Below, piece by piece: positions 1-5,759 of a stretch of DNA of 12,433 nt; within the stretch, counting starts at the first letter, position 1, and each line of letters opens with the position of its first letter. Made by a program: the position numbers and the translations under genes. Source of the DNA: Bacteroidetes bacterium HGW-Bacteroidetes-12 (GTDB lineage Bacteria; Bacteroidota; Bacteroidia; Flavobacteriales_E; Vicingaceae); contig PHDR01000042.1 of NCBI GenBank assembly GCA_002841035.1, positions 1 through 12,433 on the forward strand. The letters run 5' to 3'. Under the pieces are notes generated by a model, which saw only the letters and a program-made list of their open reading frames with translations, searched no databases and was not told the DNA's origin.

Positions 1-2
1 AG

Positions 3-20
3 TCCCGATAGCTATCGGGA
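3..20. repeat. Perfect 18-bp palindrome, probable terminator hairpin
   Basis: The sequence TCCCGATAGCTATCGGGA is its own reverse complement and would fold into a GC-containing stem. It lies about 50 bases past the stop of the minus-strand MORN lipoprotein gene, where a terminator would be expected. The bases that would follow it on that strand lie outside the window, so a U tract cannot be checked. The same arms (TCCCGATA/TATCGGGA) recur at 540-563 on the other side of that gene. From memory, palindromes of this form are frequent between genes in Flavobacteriia. Confidence 0.6.
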
Positions 21-73
21 TGACTGATTTAAAAAACGAGAATAACGAAGAAATCGGACATTATGGACAAACT

Positions 74-496
74 CTAATTGTAGTCTTTTTCGTTTACAAG
101 TTCACCTTGCTCATTATAAAATTTCCACTTTCCACTTTCTTTTCCGTTTTCATAAGTCCCTTCATACATAAGTTGTTTATTATGATAATAAACCTTTGCT
201 TCACCATGTCTAACGCCATTTTTAAACATACCGATACTTTGAAGAATACCATCATCAAAAAAAGCCTCCCACTTCCCTTCTCTTACGTTGTTTTTTATTG
301 CCCCTTGTATTTTAATTTTTCCGTTTTCGAAGTAAGTTTTTTCTTCAATTTTTAAGGTGTCATTTTCGTTAACTTTATAAACACCAACTATTTTAGGGGT
401 ATTGTCTTGATAATGATCTTCTACTTTTTCAATAATGCTTTCCTTGCAAGCAAATACTATTAAACAAGTAAGTAAGAGTAATACTATTTTTTTCAT
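74..496 (-). CDS. MORN-repeat (YwqK-like) lipoprotein
   Basis: This is a 140-residue exported lipoprotein of unknown function. The N-terminus MKKIVLLLLTCLIVFAC is a type II signal peptide with lipobox VFAC, so Cys17 should be lipidated after cleavage. From about residue 55 to the end it carries three to four MORN_2-type repeats of roughly 24 residues, with recurring cores such as NGVREGKW-like, NGVRHGEA and NGKESGKW, each followed by an aromatic strand (AFFDDG, VYYHNK, KFYNEQ). This matches the family often labelled 'toxin-antitoxin system YwqK family antitoxin', but no toxin is visible nearby and that label should not be read as function. The ATG at 494-496 fits the signal peptide. The gene sits alone between two copies of one palindrome (3-20 and 540-563), which suggests its own transcription unit. 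The envelope location is inferred from the lipobox; the partner and role are unknown. Confidence 0.85.
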   Translation of the reverse strand: MKKIVLLLLTCLIVFACKESIIEKVEDHYQDNTPKIVGVYKVNENDTLKIEEKTYFENGKIKIQGAIKNNVREGKWEAFFDDGILQSIGMFKNGVRHGEAKVYYHNKQLMYEGTYENGKESGKWKFYNEQGELVNEKDYN

Positions 497-539
497 AAAA
501 AGTTAATTGAGCATTTTATGTAAAATTACTAAACAAAAA

Positions 540-563
540 TAGTCCCGATATTTATCGGGACTA
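540..563. terminator. Bidirectional rho-independent terminator
   Basis: An 11-bp stem (TAGTCCCGATA paired with TATCGGGACTA) closes on a very short loop. On the minus strand it is followed by TTTTTG and lies 28 bases past the stop of the DUF2795 gene, so it should end that transcript. On the plus strand it is followed by CTTTTGTTTTTTT, so it could also stop transcription coming the other way. It lies between the DUF2795 and MORN genes and shares its arms with the palindrome at 3-20. Confidence 0.8.
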
Positions 564-591
564 CTTTTGTTTTTTTAAGGAGGAACAAACT

Positions 592-813
592 TCAATATTC
601 GTCTTCATTAAAAAAGAAATCTTCTTTAGTTGGGTAATCTGGCCAAACATCTTCAATGCTATCGTAGATGTCTTCGTCAGATTCTAATTCTTGAAGATTT
701 TCTATAACTTCTAAAGGTGCTCCCGTTCTGATGGCAAAATCAATTAATTCATCTTTGTCGGCAGGCCAAGGTGCATCTTCTAAATGAGATGCTAATTCTA
801 GTGTCCAGTACAT
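592..813 (-). CDS. DUF2795 family small acidic protein
   Basis: This 73-residue protein has no signal peptide and should be cytoplasmic. It is strongly acidic, especially in the second half (QELESDEDIYDSIEDVW, then FFFNEDEY at the C-terminus). The N-terminal part MYWTLELASHLEDAPWPADK followed by DELIDFAIRTGAPLEVIENL matches what I recall of the short DUF2795 proteins conserved across Bacteroidota; the family has no established function. The ATG at 811-813 is preceded by an A/T-rich leader of about 50 bases without a Shine-Dalgarno sequence, as is usual in this phylum. A good promoter-like site (863-892) lies upstream and a strong terminator (540-563) downstream, so it is probably transcribed alone. 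Confidence 0.88.
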   Translation of the reverse strand: MYWTLELASHLEDAPWPADKDELIDFAIRTGAPLEVIENLQELESDEDIYDSIEDVWPDYPTKEDFFFNEDEY

Positions 814-862
814 ATTTGTTGTATTTAATTAATTAAAAGAATCTTTACTTTTAACAGTTACG

Positions 863-892
863 CAAAAGTAGATTTTTTGTTCACATACACAA
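863..892 (-). promoter_or_regulatory. Bacteroidota-type promoter for the DUF2795 gene
   Basis: Read on the minus strand, TTG (890-892) is followed after 19 bases by TACTTTTG (863-870). This fits the Flavobacterium consensus TTG-N17-23-TAnnTTTG recognised by the main sigma factor of the phylum. The -7 element lies about 50 bases upstream of the ATG at 813, leaving room for a 5' leader of about 40 bases. The -33 TTG starts directly beside the T tract of the terminator of the preceding gene. Confidence 0.7.
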
Positions 893-893
893 C

Positions 894-935
894 AAAAAAA
901 ATATCAACAAAATTTTATGTTAAAATTAAGTTGAT
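894..935 (-). terminator. Rho-independent terminator after the adenosyltransferase gene
   Basis: On the minus strand, 18 bases past the stop codon at 954, ATCAAC (903-908) pairs with GTTGAT (930-935). Inside that, AATTTTA (911-917) pairs with TAAAATT (921-927) around a TGT loop, with a symmetric AA/AA internal loop between the two stems. The hairpin is followed by A and then eight T residues (901-894). The stem is A/T-rich and so weak, but the geometry and T run are typical. Confidence 0.65.
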
Positions 936-953
936 TCAATTCTCTACATCGCT

Positions 954-1502
954 TTAATAACGTGCTTTCCAAGGAATTTCATTGGCATTGAAATCGACAC
1001 TTAATTTACGACTTAACACAAATAAATAGTCGGACAGTCGATTCAAATAAATCAAAATTTCGTCATTTATTGGCTCTTTTTCTCCTAAAAAAACAACTAA
1101 GCGTTCTGCTCTTCGGCAAACACATCTAGCAATATGACAATAAGATACAATTTGATGTCCTCCAGGCAAAACAAACGAACGCATTTCGGGTAAATGTTCA
1201 TTCATTTTGTCCATTTCTTTTTCTAAAAATTCAATGTCTTTTGTATGGAGTTGAGGTGTTTTTACTTTAGTATTTCCATGTTCGGTAGCTAAAATAGAAC
1301 CCAACGTAAACAAACGATCTTGAATTTCCAAAAGCACTTCAATAGTAGTTTCATCAATAGGTTGATCACGAAGTAAACCAATGTGAGCATTTAATTCATC
1401 TACAGTTCCATAAGCTTCAATTCGGTAGTGATATTTAGGAACTCGTTCTCCACCAAACAAAGAGGTAAGTCCTTTGTCTCCAGTTTTTGTGTATATTTTC
1501 AT
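954..1502 (-). CDS. pduO: PduO-type cob(I)yrinic acid a,c-diamide adenosyltransferase
   Basis: This cytoplasmic enzyme transfers the adenosyl group of ATP to cob(I)alamin or its precursor, giving adenosylcobalamin. At 182 residues it is full length for the family. The N-terminal ATP-binding motif TKTGDKGLTSLFGG is at residues 5-18. RIEAYGTVDELNAHIG (27-42) contains the conserved Asp35. FVLPGG is at 110-115, the Arg-rich segment ARCVCRRAER at 125-134, and YLNRLSDYLFVLSR at 152-165. All are hallmarks of the trimeric PduO/MMAB fold, with no key motif missing. The ATG at 1500-1502 puts the first motif at the very N-terminus, as expected. PbpC lies 79 bases upstream, but a TACATTTG site (1525-1532) suggests the gene also has its own promoter, and a terminator follows it. 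No cobalamin riboswitch is recognisable in the short leader. The gene is probably core metabolism, serving a B12-dependent enzyme encoded elsewhere. Confidence 0.95.
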   Translation of the reverse strand: MKIYTKTGDKGLTSLFGGERVPKYHYRIEAYGTVDELNAHIGLLRDQPIDETTIEVLLEIQDRLFTLGSILATEHGNTKVKTPQLHTKDIEFLEKEMDKMNEHLPEMRSFVLPGGHQIVSYCHIARCVCRRAERLVVFLGEKEPINDEILIYLNRLSDYLFVLSRKLSVDFNANEIPWKARY

Positions 1503-1524
1503 GTTGTTTCTTCTTTATTTTTAA

Positions 1525-1532
1525 CAAATGTA
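1525..1532 (-). promoter_or_regulatory. Promoter -7 element for the adenosyltransferase gene
   Basis: Read on the minus strand, TACATTTG is an exact match to TAnnTTTG and lies 22 bases upstream of the ATG at 1502. No TTG is present at the usual 17-23 base distance. The nearest resemblance is TTA at 1549-1551 (spacing 16), which lies inside the palindrome at 1544-1576. The -7 match is therefore good and the -33 match poor. Confidence 0.45.
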
Positions 1533-1543
1533 AGGGATTTTTT

Positions 1544-1576
1544 AGACCTAACAGGTTTTAAAAATCTGTTAACTCT
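1544..1576. repeat. Imperfect intergenic palindrome just after pbpC
   Basis: Two 16-base arms around a single central A pair at 14 of 16 positions, counting one G-U. The left arm begins AGACCTAACAGG; the right arm ends ATCTGTTAACTCT. The core stem (1549-1559 with 1561-1571) is continuous. It begins six bases past the pbpC stop codon. On the minus strand it is followed by A-rich rather than T-rich sequence, so it is not a textbook terminator. It may instead protect the 3' end of the pbpC message. From memory, AGACCTAACAGG-type palindromes recur in flavobacterial genomes, and this copy would be slightly decayed. Confidence 0.55.
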
Positions 1577-1581
1577 AACGA

Positions 1582-3933
1582 TTACCTTTTCTCTAACACA
1601 TTAAATTTTCGGATAAGTTCACTACCATACTCATCAACAAGTGTTAACAAATGCTCTCCTGCTTCTAATTGAACATCAATTTTATGTTCTCCAGTAGTTT
1701 GGGCGATAAAAACATCATCAATATGCCAAAAAATGGTAGCTGTCGGATTAGCATGAGCTACTTCAAAAATTACTTTACCTCTTGAGCCATCTAATAATTT
1801 AGGGATAAAAACAACGGTAAGGTTTTCGGGGTAAATGATGCCCATTTTTACAGTAGTATTTTCGTAGCAATTATTTAATAATGGCGGAAGTGTTTTGTAA
1901 TTAGGATTTTTTGTTTTGTAAAACAACTCCATAATAGGAGGTAGCACCAACCATTTTTTAATTTGCATATTGGTTACTGAATAACATTCGTCATTCACAC
2001 GAAATTGCTCGCTTTTATCTAAATAAACCAATTTGTGGTAAGGACAAGTCTTAGATTTTATTCCTGCACTTGGACTCCAAATAGTGTCTGCTTTTTCGCA
2101 ATTATTTCCATAAAGATAACCGCTTTTAGAACACACTGCTAACTGAGATAAGTTGTTATATGGAGGCTCAAACCATGTTGTTTGCGGTAGTTTTTTAAAC
2201 ACTTCAAATAGAATGGGAGCTGCAACCAATGTGCCTGTTAAACCAGGGCGACCTTCGCCATCGGCATTTCCAACCCAAACGCTTACGGTATATTCGGGAG
2301 TAGTTCCTACCGCCCATGCATCTCTATGTCCGAAGCTTGTACCTGTTTTCCAAGCTATTTTTTTGGAAGAAGCAAAATGTTCCCAACCTTTTTCCTCTCT
2401 CGGACGATGAACATTTTCCAGTATTTGGTATGTTTGCCATATACTCGAAACATCATATAAATAATCTTGTTTAAGTGTTTCTTTTTGATGCAAAAGTGAA
2501 TCAGTCGCTATAAAATAAGACATACGGTAATCGTTTGTATTGTATTGATAATCGTATGTTCTAAAATTGTTTAATACTCTCGACCAACTGGAATAAACGC
2601 CATTTAATTCCCATAAATTGGTTTCTGCTCCTCCTAAAATGATGGACAATCCATAATGATTCACCGGGTTTTTTATAGTGGTAAAGCCTAATTTTTGTAG
2701 GTTGTTATAAAACTTTTCTAATCCATAACTACGTAATAATTTTACTGCTGGAATATTTAATGAGCGAGTGAGTGCATTGCTTGCTGGCACAGCACCATCA
2801 TAGGTTCTATCAAAATTTTGTGGAGCATAACCCGAAATTCTTGTGGGAACATCAGGCACCAATGCATCAGCTAATAGTTCGCCTTCATTAAATAAAGCTC
2901 CATACAAAAAAGGTTTTAAAATACTCCCAGAGCTTCTTGGAGCAGTAATAATATCTACGTTAACACCCGATTCTTCATGCGTACAATCAGAATTTCCAAC
3001 ATATGCCAATACTTTTCCACTGTTTACTTCTGTAACTAAAATAGCCAAATTATGCACTTCATTTTGGCTGAGTAAACGATGATAATTAGAAGCAATTTGA
3101 TTCAGTTGTTGTTGCAAGTGAAGGTTAATTGTTGTTTGAATATTTTTTCCTTGATGTCCTTCTTTAATTAATCGGGTGAGTAAATGTGGTGTAATTTGAG
3201 GAAGTGAATGCGGTTTTACTGGTAATTCTTCCGCTTTAGCCAATTCATTGGTTTCGAAATCTATAATCCCTTTTGCTTGCAATTTATCTAACAAACGATT
3301 ACGTTTTTTGAGTAATAACGCATGATTTTTTCCAGGATAAATTAATGCAGGAGCATTAGGCAACACCGCCAATGTAGCTGTTTCTCCCCATGATAATTTA
3401 TCGGAAGAACGTCCGTAATAACGCCATGCAGCAGCATCTAAACCCACTACATTTCCACCAAAAGGAGCATTAGAAGTATAAAGAGCTAATATTTCTTTTT
3501 TGCTTTTTGAAATTTCTAGCCTTGTTGCCAAAATAATTTCATAACTCTTTTCCAAAATGGTTCGGGATTGCTGACGAGCCAAACGAATTACCTGCATTGT
3601 AATAGTGCTTCCTCCACTTTTTATTTTTCCAGAAGTGATGTTTTGCCATAAGGCTCTTACCACAGAAACAGGATTTACTCCAGGGTGATATTCAAAATAT
3701 TCATCTTCGAAATGAATAATACATTGTTTAAATTTTTCAGGAACAACAGGGTTTTCAGGAAAACGCCATTGACCATCTTTTGCAATGCTAGCCGTTAATA
3801 AATTACCATTGGCATCCTCAACAATAGTACTGGTGGGTTGTTTAAATAATTGCTTGGGAAGGATGAAAATGTACCAAACAATCAAAATTAAAACGATTGC
3901 AACTTTGAATTTATGGCGTTTTAGAAAATTCAA
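1582..3933 (-). CDS. pbpC: Penicillin-binding protein 1C (class A PBP)
   Basis: This bifunctional peptidoglycan synthase has 783 residues. A basic N-terminal tail (KRHKFK, residues 5-10) precedes one membrane anchor at about 11-26. The GT51 glycosyltransferase domain covers about 45-215, with FEDEYFEYHPG (catalytic Glu76) and GGSTITMQ (107-114). The transpeptidase domain (about 290-580) has SILK (nucleophile Ser337, Lys340), SLN (391-393) and KTGTS (529-533). A C-terminal BiPBP_C-type beta domain (about 695-780) marks the 1C class. All catalytic motifs are intact. The start is unusual: the frame has no ATG, and an in-frame TAA lies at 3940-3942. The only start that keeps the tail and anchor is TTG (3931-3933). 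In E. coli pbpC follows yfhM, and the two products are thought to cooperate in wall repair after protease attack. Here the ATPase-DUF4276 pair lies between pbpC and the macroglobulin gene. With only 37 bases to the DUF4276 stop, pbpC is probably co-transcribed with the module. Confidence 0.95.
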   Translation of the reverse strand: MNFLKRHKFKVAIVLILIVWYIFILPKQLFKQPTSTIVEDANGNLLTASIAKDGQWRFPENPVVPEKFKQCIIHFEDEYFEYHPGVNPVSVVRALWQNITSGKIKSGGSTITMQVIRLARQQSRTILEKSYEIILATRLEISKSKKEILALYTSNAPFGGNVVGLDAAAWRYYGRSSDKLSWGETATLAVLPNAPALIYPGKNHALLLKKRNRLLDKLQAKGIIDFETNELAKAEELPVKPHSLPQITPHLLTRLIKEGHQGKNIQTTINLHLQQQLNQIASNYHRLLSQNEVHNLAILVTEVNSGKVLAYVGNSDCTHEESGVNVDIITAPRSSGSILKPFLYGALFNEGELLADALVPDVPTRISGYAPQNFDRTYDGAVPASNALTRSLNIPAVKLLRSYGLEKFYNNLQKLGFTTIKNPVNHYGLSIILGGAETNLWELNGVYSSWSRVLNNFRTYDYQYNTNDYRMSYFIATDSLLHQKETLKQDYLYDVSSIWQTYQILENVHRPREEKGWEHFASSKKIAWKTGTSFGHRDAWAVGTTPEYTVSVWVGNADGEGRPGLTGTLVAAPILFEVFKKLPQTTWFEPPYNNLSQLAVCSKSGYLYGNNCEKADTIWSPSAGIKSKTCPYHKLVYLDKSEQFRVNDECYSVTNMQIKKWLVLPPIMELFYKTKNPNYKTLPPLLNNCYENTTVKMGIIYPENLTVVFIPKLLDGSRGKVIFEVAHANPTATIFWHIDDVFIAQTTGEHKIDVQLEAGEHLLTLVDEYGSELIRKFNVLEKR

Positions 3934-3970
3934 TTGGGATTAAACATTAACAAAATCTGTAGTTTTGAAT

Positions 3971-4627
3971 TCATTTTTTTGTTAAAAGACTAATCCAATT
4001 ATTAAATCTTGGGCATTTAGATAAAATGGTATCAATTCCTATTTCATCAATAATCATTATACCATCAACAAACTTATTATATCCTTTTATTAAATGCTTT
4101 AATCTTTTAGATGGTGCGTTATTCGGATCATTATTAATTTCTTCTGGATTAGTGTATGCATTAAATATTTTTTCAAATTCATTAAAGTTAGCTTGTTTGG
4201 GTGTAAATAAGTTTTCTATTCCTTTTTTGGAAGAAAAAACCAATGCTTCAAACTCATGAAGTTGGATATAAGGAATTAAATTATTGAATGTTTTTTGCTG
4301 TGAATTCTCTATATCTTCTTTGATGGCATTCTCCAAAAAATCAACACACATTAATTTATCTTCAAATTTAATTGCTTCTTCATATTTTGGAAAATCCTTT
4401 GGAAGAGCATAGAAGTCAATTAGTGTAGTAACAATAACATTATCTTCATACAAACTGTTTATTATATCTTTTTTTAAATGCTCATACTTACTAAGTCCTC
4501 CTTTAGAGTGTTTTATTTTAAAACATTGCACATTTCCAATTCCTTTTGAAAATAGATAAGGAGCCAAAATATTATTTACAAACTCCTTTTCAGTATCTCC
4601 TTCAACAATAATTAATAGTCTTTTCAT
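3971..4627 (-). CDS. DUF4276 family protein, putative Toprim-like partner of the ATPase
   Basis: This 218-residue cytoplasmic protein fits DUF4276. It opens with MKRLLIIVEGDTEKEF, in which VEGDTE (8-13, Glu9) resembles the Toprim acidic motif. TTLIDFYALP (67-76, Asp71) follows, then IQLHEFEALVFS (121-132), then a conserved EEINNDPNNAPSKR (162-175), and a C-terminal segment EIGIDTILSKCPRFNNWISL (195-214). A Toprim-like fold and nuclease or nucleotidyl activity are family-level inference; nothing here proves catalysis. The ATG overlaps the ATPase stop by four bases (ATGA, 4624-4627), so the two proteins are probably translationally coupled and act as a complex. The pairing recalls split OLD/PARIS-type systems, where an ATPase controls a Toprim effector. 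The sequence is more A/T-rich than that of its neighbours, which suggests transfer. Family assignment is confident, function is not. Confidence 0.85.
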   Translation of the reverse strand: MKRLLIIVEGDTEKEFVNNILAPYLFSKGIGNVQCFKIKHSKGGLSKYEHLKKDIINSLYEDNVIVTTLIDFYALPKDFPKYEEAIKFEDKLMCVDFLENAIKEDIENSQQKTFNNLIPYIQLHEFEALVFSSKKGIENLFTPKQANFNEFEKIFNAYTNPEEINNDPNNAPSKRLKHLIKGYNKFVDGIMIIDEIGIDTILSKCPRFNNWISLLTKK

Positions 4628-5691
4628 AGTGGTTGACCTTTAATTATACTTTTTGTCCATAATTCACCTAATGAATAATCGTGTAACCAATTTTTTAAAG
4701 AAACGCTATTAATTCGATTAAAAACAGATTGATTACCTACTTTGTCAACAGTAATAATATCTTCAGGTTCAAAATTATTAAGAAGATTAACTGATTGAGT
4801 AGAAACGATGATTTGACAATCTCTTTCAGCGGCAGATTTCATAAGACCTGCTAACTTATTAATTGCTGTTGGGTGCAAGCCTAATTCGGGCTCGTCAATA
4901 ATAATTACTTTTGGTAAGTTAGGCTGCATTAATAATGTTGTAAGTGCTATAAATCGTAAGCTTCCATCAGATAAATGAGTCGAATCAAAATAAGTATCAG
5001 GATGATCTATTTCGTTCCATTGTAATTTTATTTTACTTTCGTCTAAAACAAAGGGAGCTAAATTAAATCGTTCAAAAAATGGCACTATTGATTGAATTGT
5101 TTTTTCAATTCGTTTAAAGTTTTTAGGATGTTTTTCTTGTAAAAAATATAAATAGGCTGCTAAATTCCCGCCATTTTCTTTTAAGATTCTATTATCATTA
5201 ATATTAGATTCCGAACGTAAAGGAGCAGAAGAGCTTGTATCATGGAAATGATATATTTTATAACTTTCTAAAAAATCACGTAAATACATATCCCTTCGAG
5301 TGTTAGAGTTTTTAATCCCACTTTCTTTTATGTTTGTATTCGTAAAAGATTTAGTTCTAGGTGCATTGTGGTATATACTTTCTTCTATTGATAAAAAAAA
5401 CGTCCCTTCTTCAGTTGGTTCTATGCTAAAAGAATAGGCATTTGTTTTAAAATCTAAATAACCTTTTATTTCATGTGTTTTTTTTCTTCCGTAATAAAGA
5501 AGGTTATCCACTCCACTTTTTAAAGAATATGCTTGTAATCTTTGTTCGTAGATATTATTTACTAACTTAAAAAATGAAATAAAATTAGATTTTCCAACTC
5601 CATTAGAGCCAATAAGAATGTTAATTGGACTCAACTTTAAATCCAAATTTTTGATAGATTTATACCCTTCTATTTTTATATTTGTAAGCAT
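4624..5691 (-). CDS. AAA/ABC-type ATPase of the DUF4276-associated module (COG4637/AAA_21-like)
   Basis: This 355-residue ATPase has the SMC/OLD-like ABC head architecture and no signal peptide. MLTNIKIEGYKSIKNLDLKL starts the fold. Walker A is GSNGVGKS (28-35), the signature is LSDGSLR (240-246), Walker B is VIIIDEPELGLHP (262-274, Asp266 and Glu267), and the switch is STQS (297-300). All ATP-hydrolysis motifs are present, so the enzyme should be active and should dimerise head to head on ATP. The middle (about 55-235) is a lid or arm-like insert without a familiar domain. The C-terminus has no Toprim domain; the overlapping downstream DUF4276 gene may supply one in trans. It starts at ATG (5689-5691), 68 bases after the macroglobulin gene ends. 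Likely role: sensor and motor of a two-component defence or toxin module. This is inferred from architecture; a housekeeping DNA-repair role is the main alternative. Confidence 0.88.
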   Translation of the reverse strand: MLTNIKIEGYKSIKNLDLKLSPINILIGSNGVGKSNFISFFKLVNNIYEQRLQAYSLKSGVDNLLYYGRKKTHEIKGYLDFKTNAYSFSIEPTEEGTFFLSIEESIYHNAPRTKSFTNTNIKESGIKNSNTRRDMYLRDFLESYKIYHFHDTSSSAPLRSESNINDNRILKENGGNLAAYLYFLQEKHPKNFKRIEKTIQSIVPFFERFNLAPFVLDESKIKLQWNEIDHPDTYFDSTHLSDGSLRFIALTTLLMQPNLPKVIIIDEPELGLHPTAINKLAGLMKSAAERDCQIIVSTQSVNLLNNFEPEDIITVDKVGNQSVFNRINSVSLKNWLHDYSLGELWTKSIIKGQPL

Positions 5692-5714
5692 ACTTAGAAC
5701 ACCTTAATTGAAAT

Positions 5715-5722
5715 CAAAATTA
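5715..5722 (-). promoter_or_regulatory. Possible -7 element for the ATPase-DUF4276 module
   Basis: On the minus strand TAATTTTG matches TAnnTTTG and lies 23 bases upstream of the ATPase ATG. No TTG lies at the proper distance: the nearest, at 5754-5756, is 31 bases away. A small inverted repeat (GTTAT/ATAAC, 5738-5754) just past the macroglobulin stop could be a weak terminator. If both are real, the module is transcribed separately; otherwise it is read through from the macroglobulin gene. Confidence 0.3.
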
Positions 5723-5759
5723 CATAATTTAAATATAGTTATTGAATAAATAACAATCC

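Noticed and set aside
20..355. Open frame of 111 codons on the plus strand opposite the MORN lipoprotein gene
   Set aside because: It is hydrophobic, low-complexity antisense sequence with no recognisable family, and the minus-strand lipoprotein explains the region.
74..496. Reading the MORN-repeat protein as an antitoxin because of its family label
   Set aside because: It is an exported lipoprotein with no adjacent toxin gene; the label comes from automated annotation and is not supported here.
534..541. TATTTTTG on the minus strand, an exact TAnnTTTG match upstream of the MORN gene
   Set aside because: It is the T tract of the terminator hairpin at 540-563 and has no TTG 17-23 bases upstream, so it is better explained as part of the terminator.
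2153..3082. Two plus-strand open frames (2153-2410 and 2843-3082) inside pbpC
   Set aside because: Both lie antisense to conserved transpeptidase-domain codons and resemble no protein family.
4026..4259. Plus-strand open frame of 77 codons antisense to the DUF4276 gene, considered as an overlapping antitoxin
   Set aside because: It has no leader or promoter and its composition simply mirrors the complementary strand. The DUF4276 motifs explain the sequence.
3880..5722. 11-bp direct repeat AATCAAAATTA at 3880-3890 and 5712-5722, near the two ends of the ATPase-DUF4276 pair
   Set aside because: The lower copy lies within the membrane-anchor codons of pbpC, not at the junction. An A/T-rich 11-mer can recur by chance at this composition, so it is not supported as a target-site duplication.
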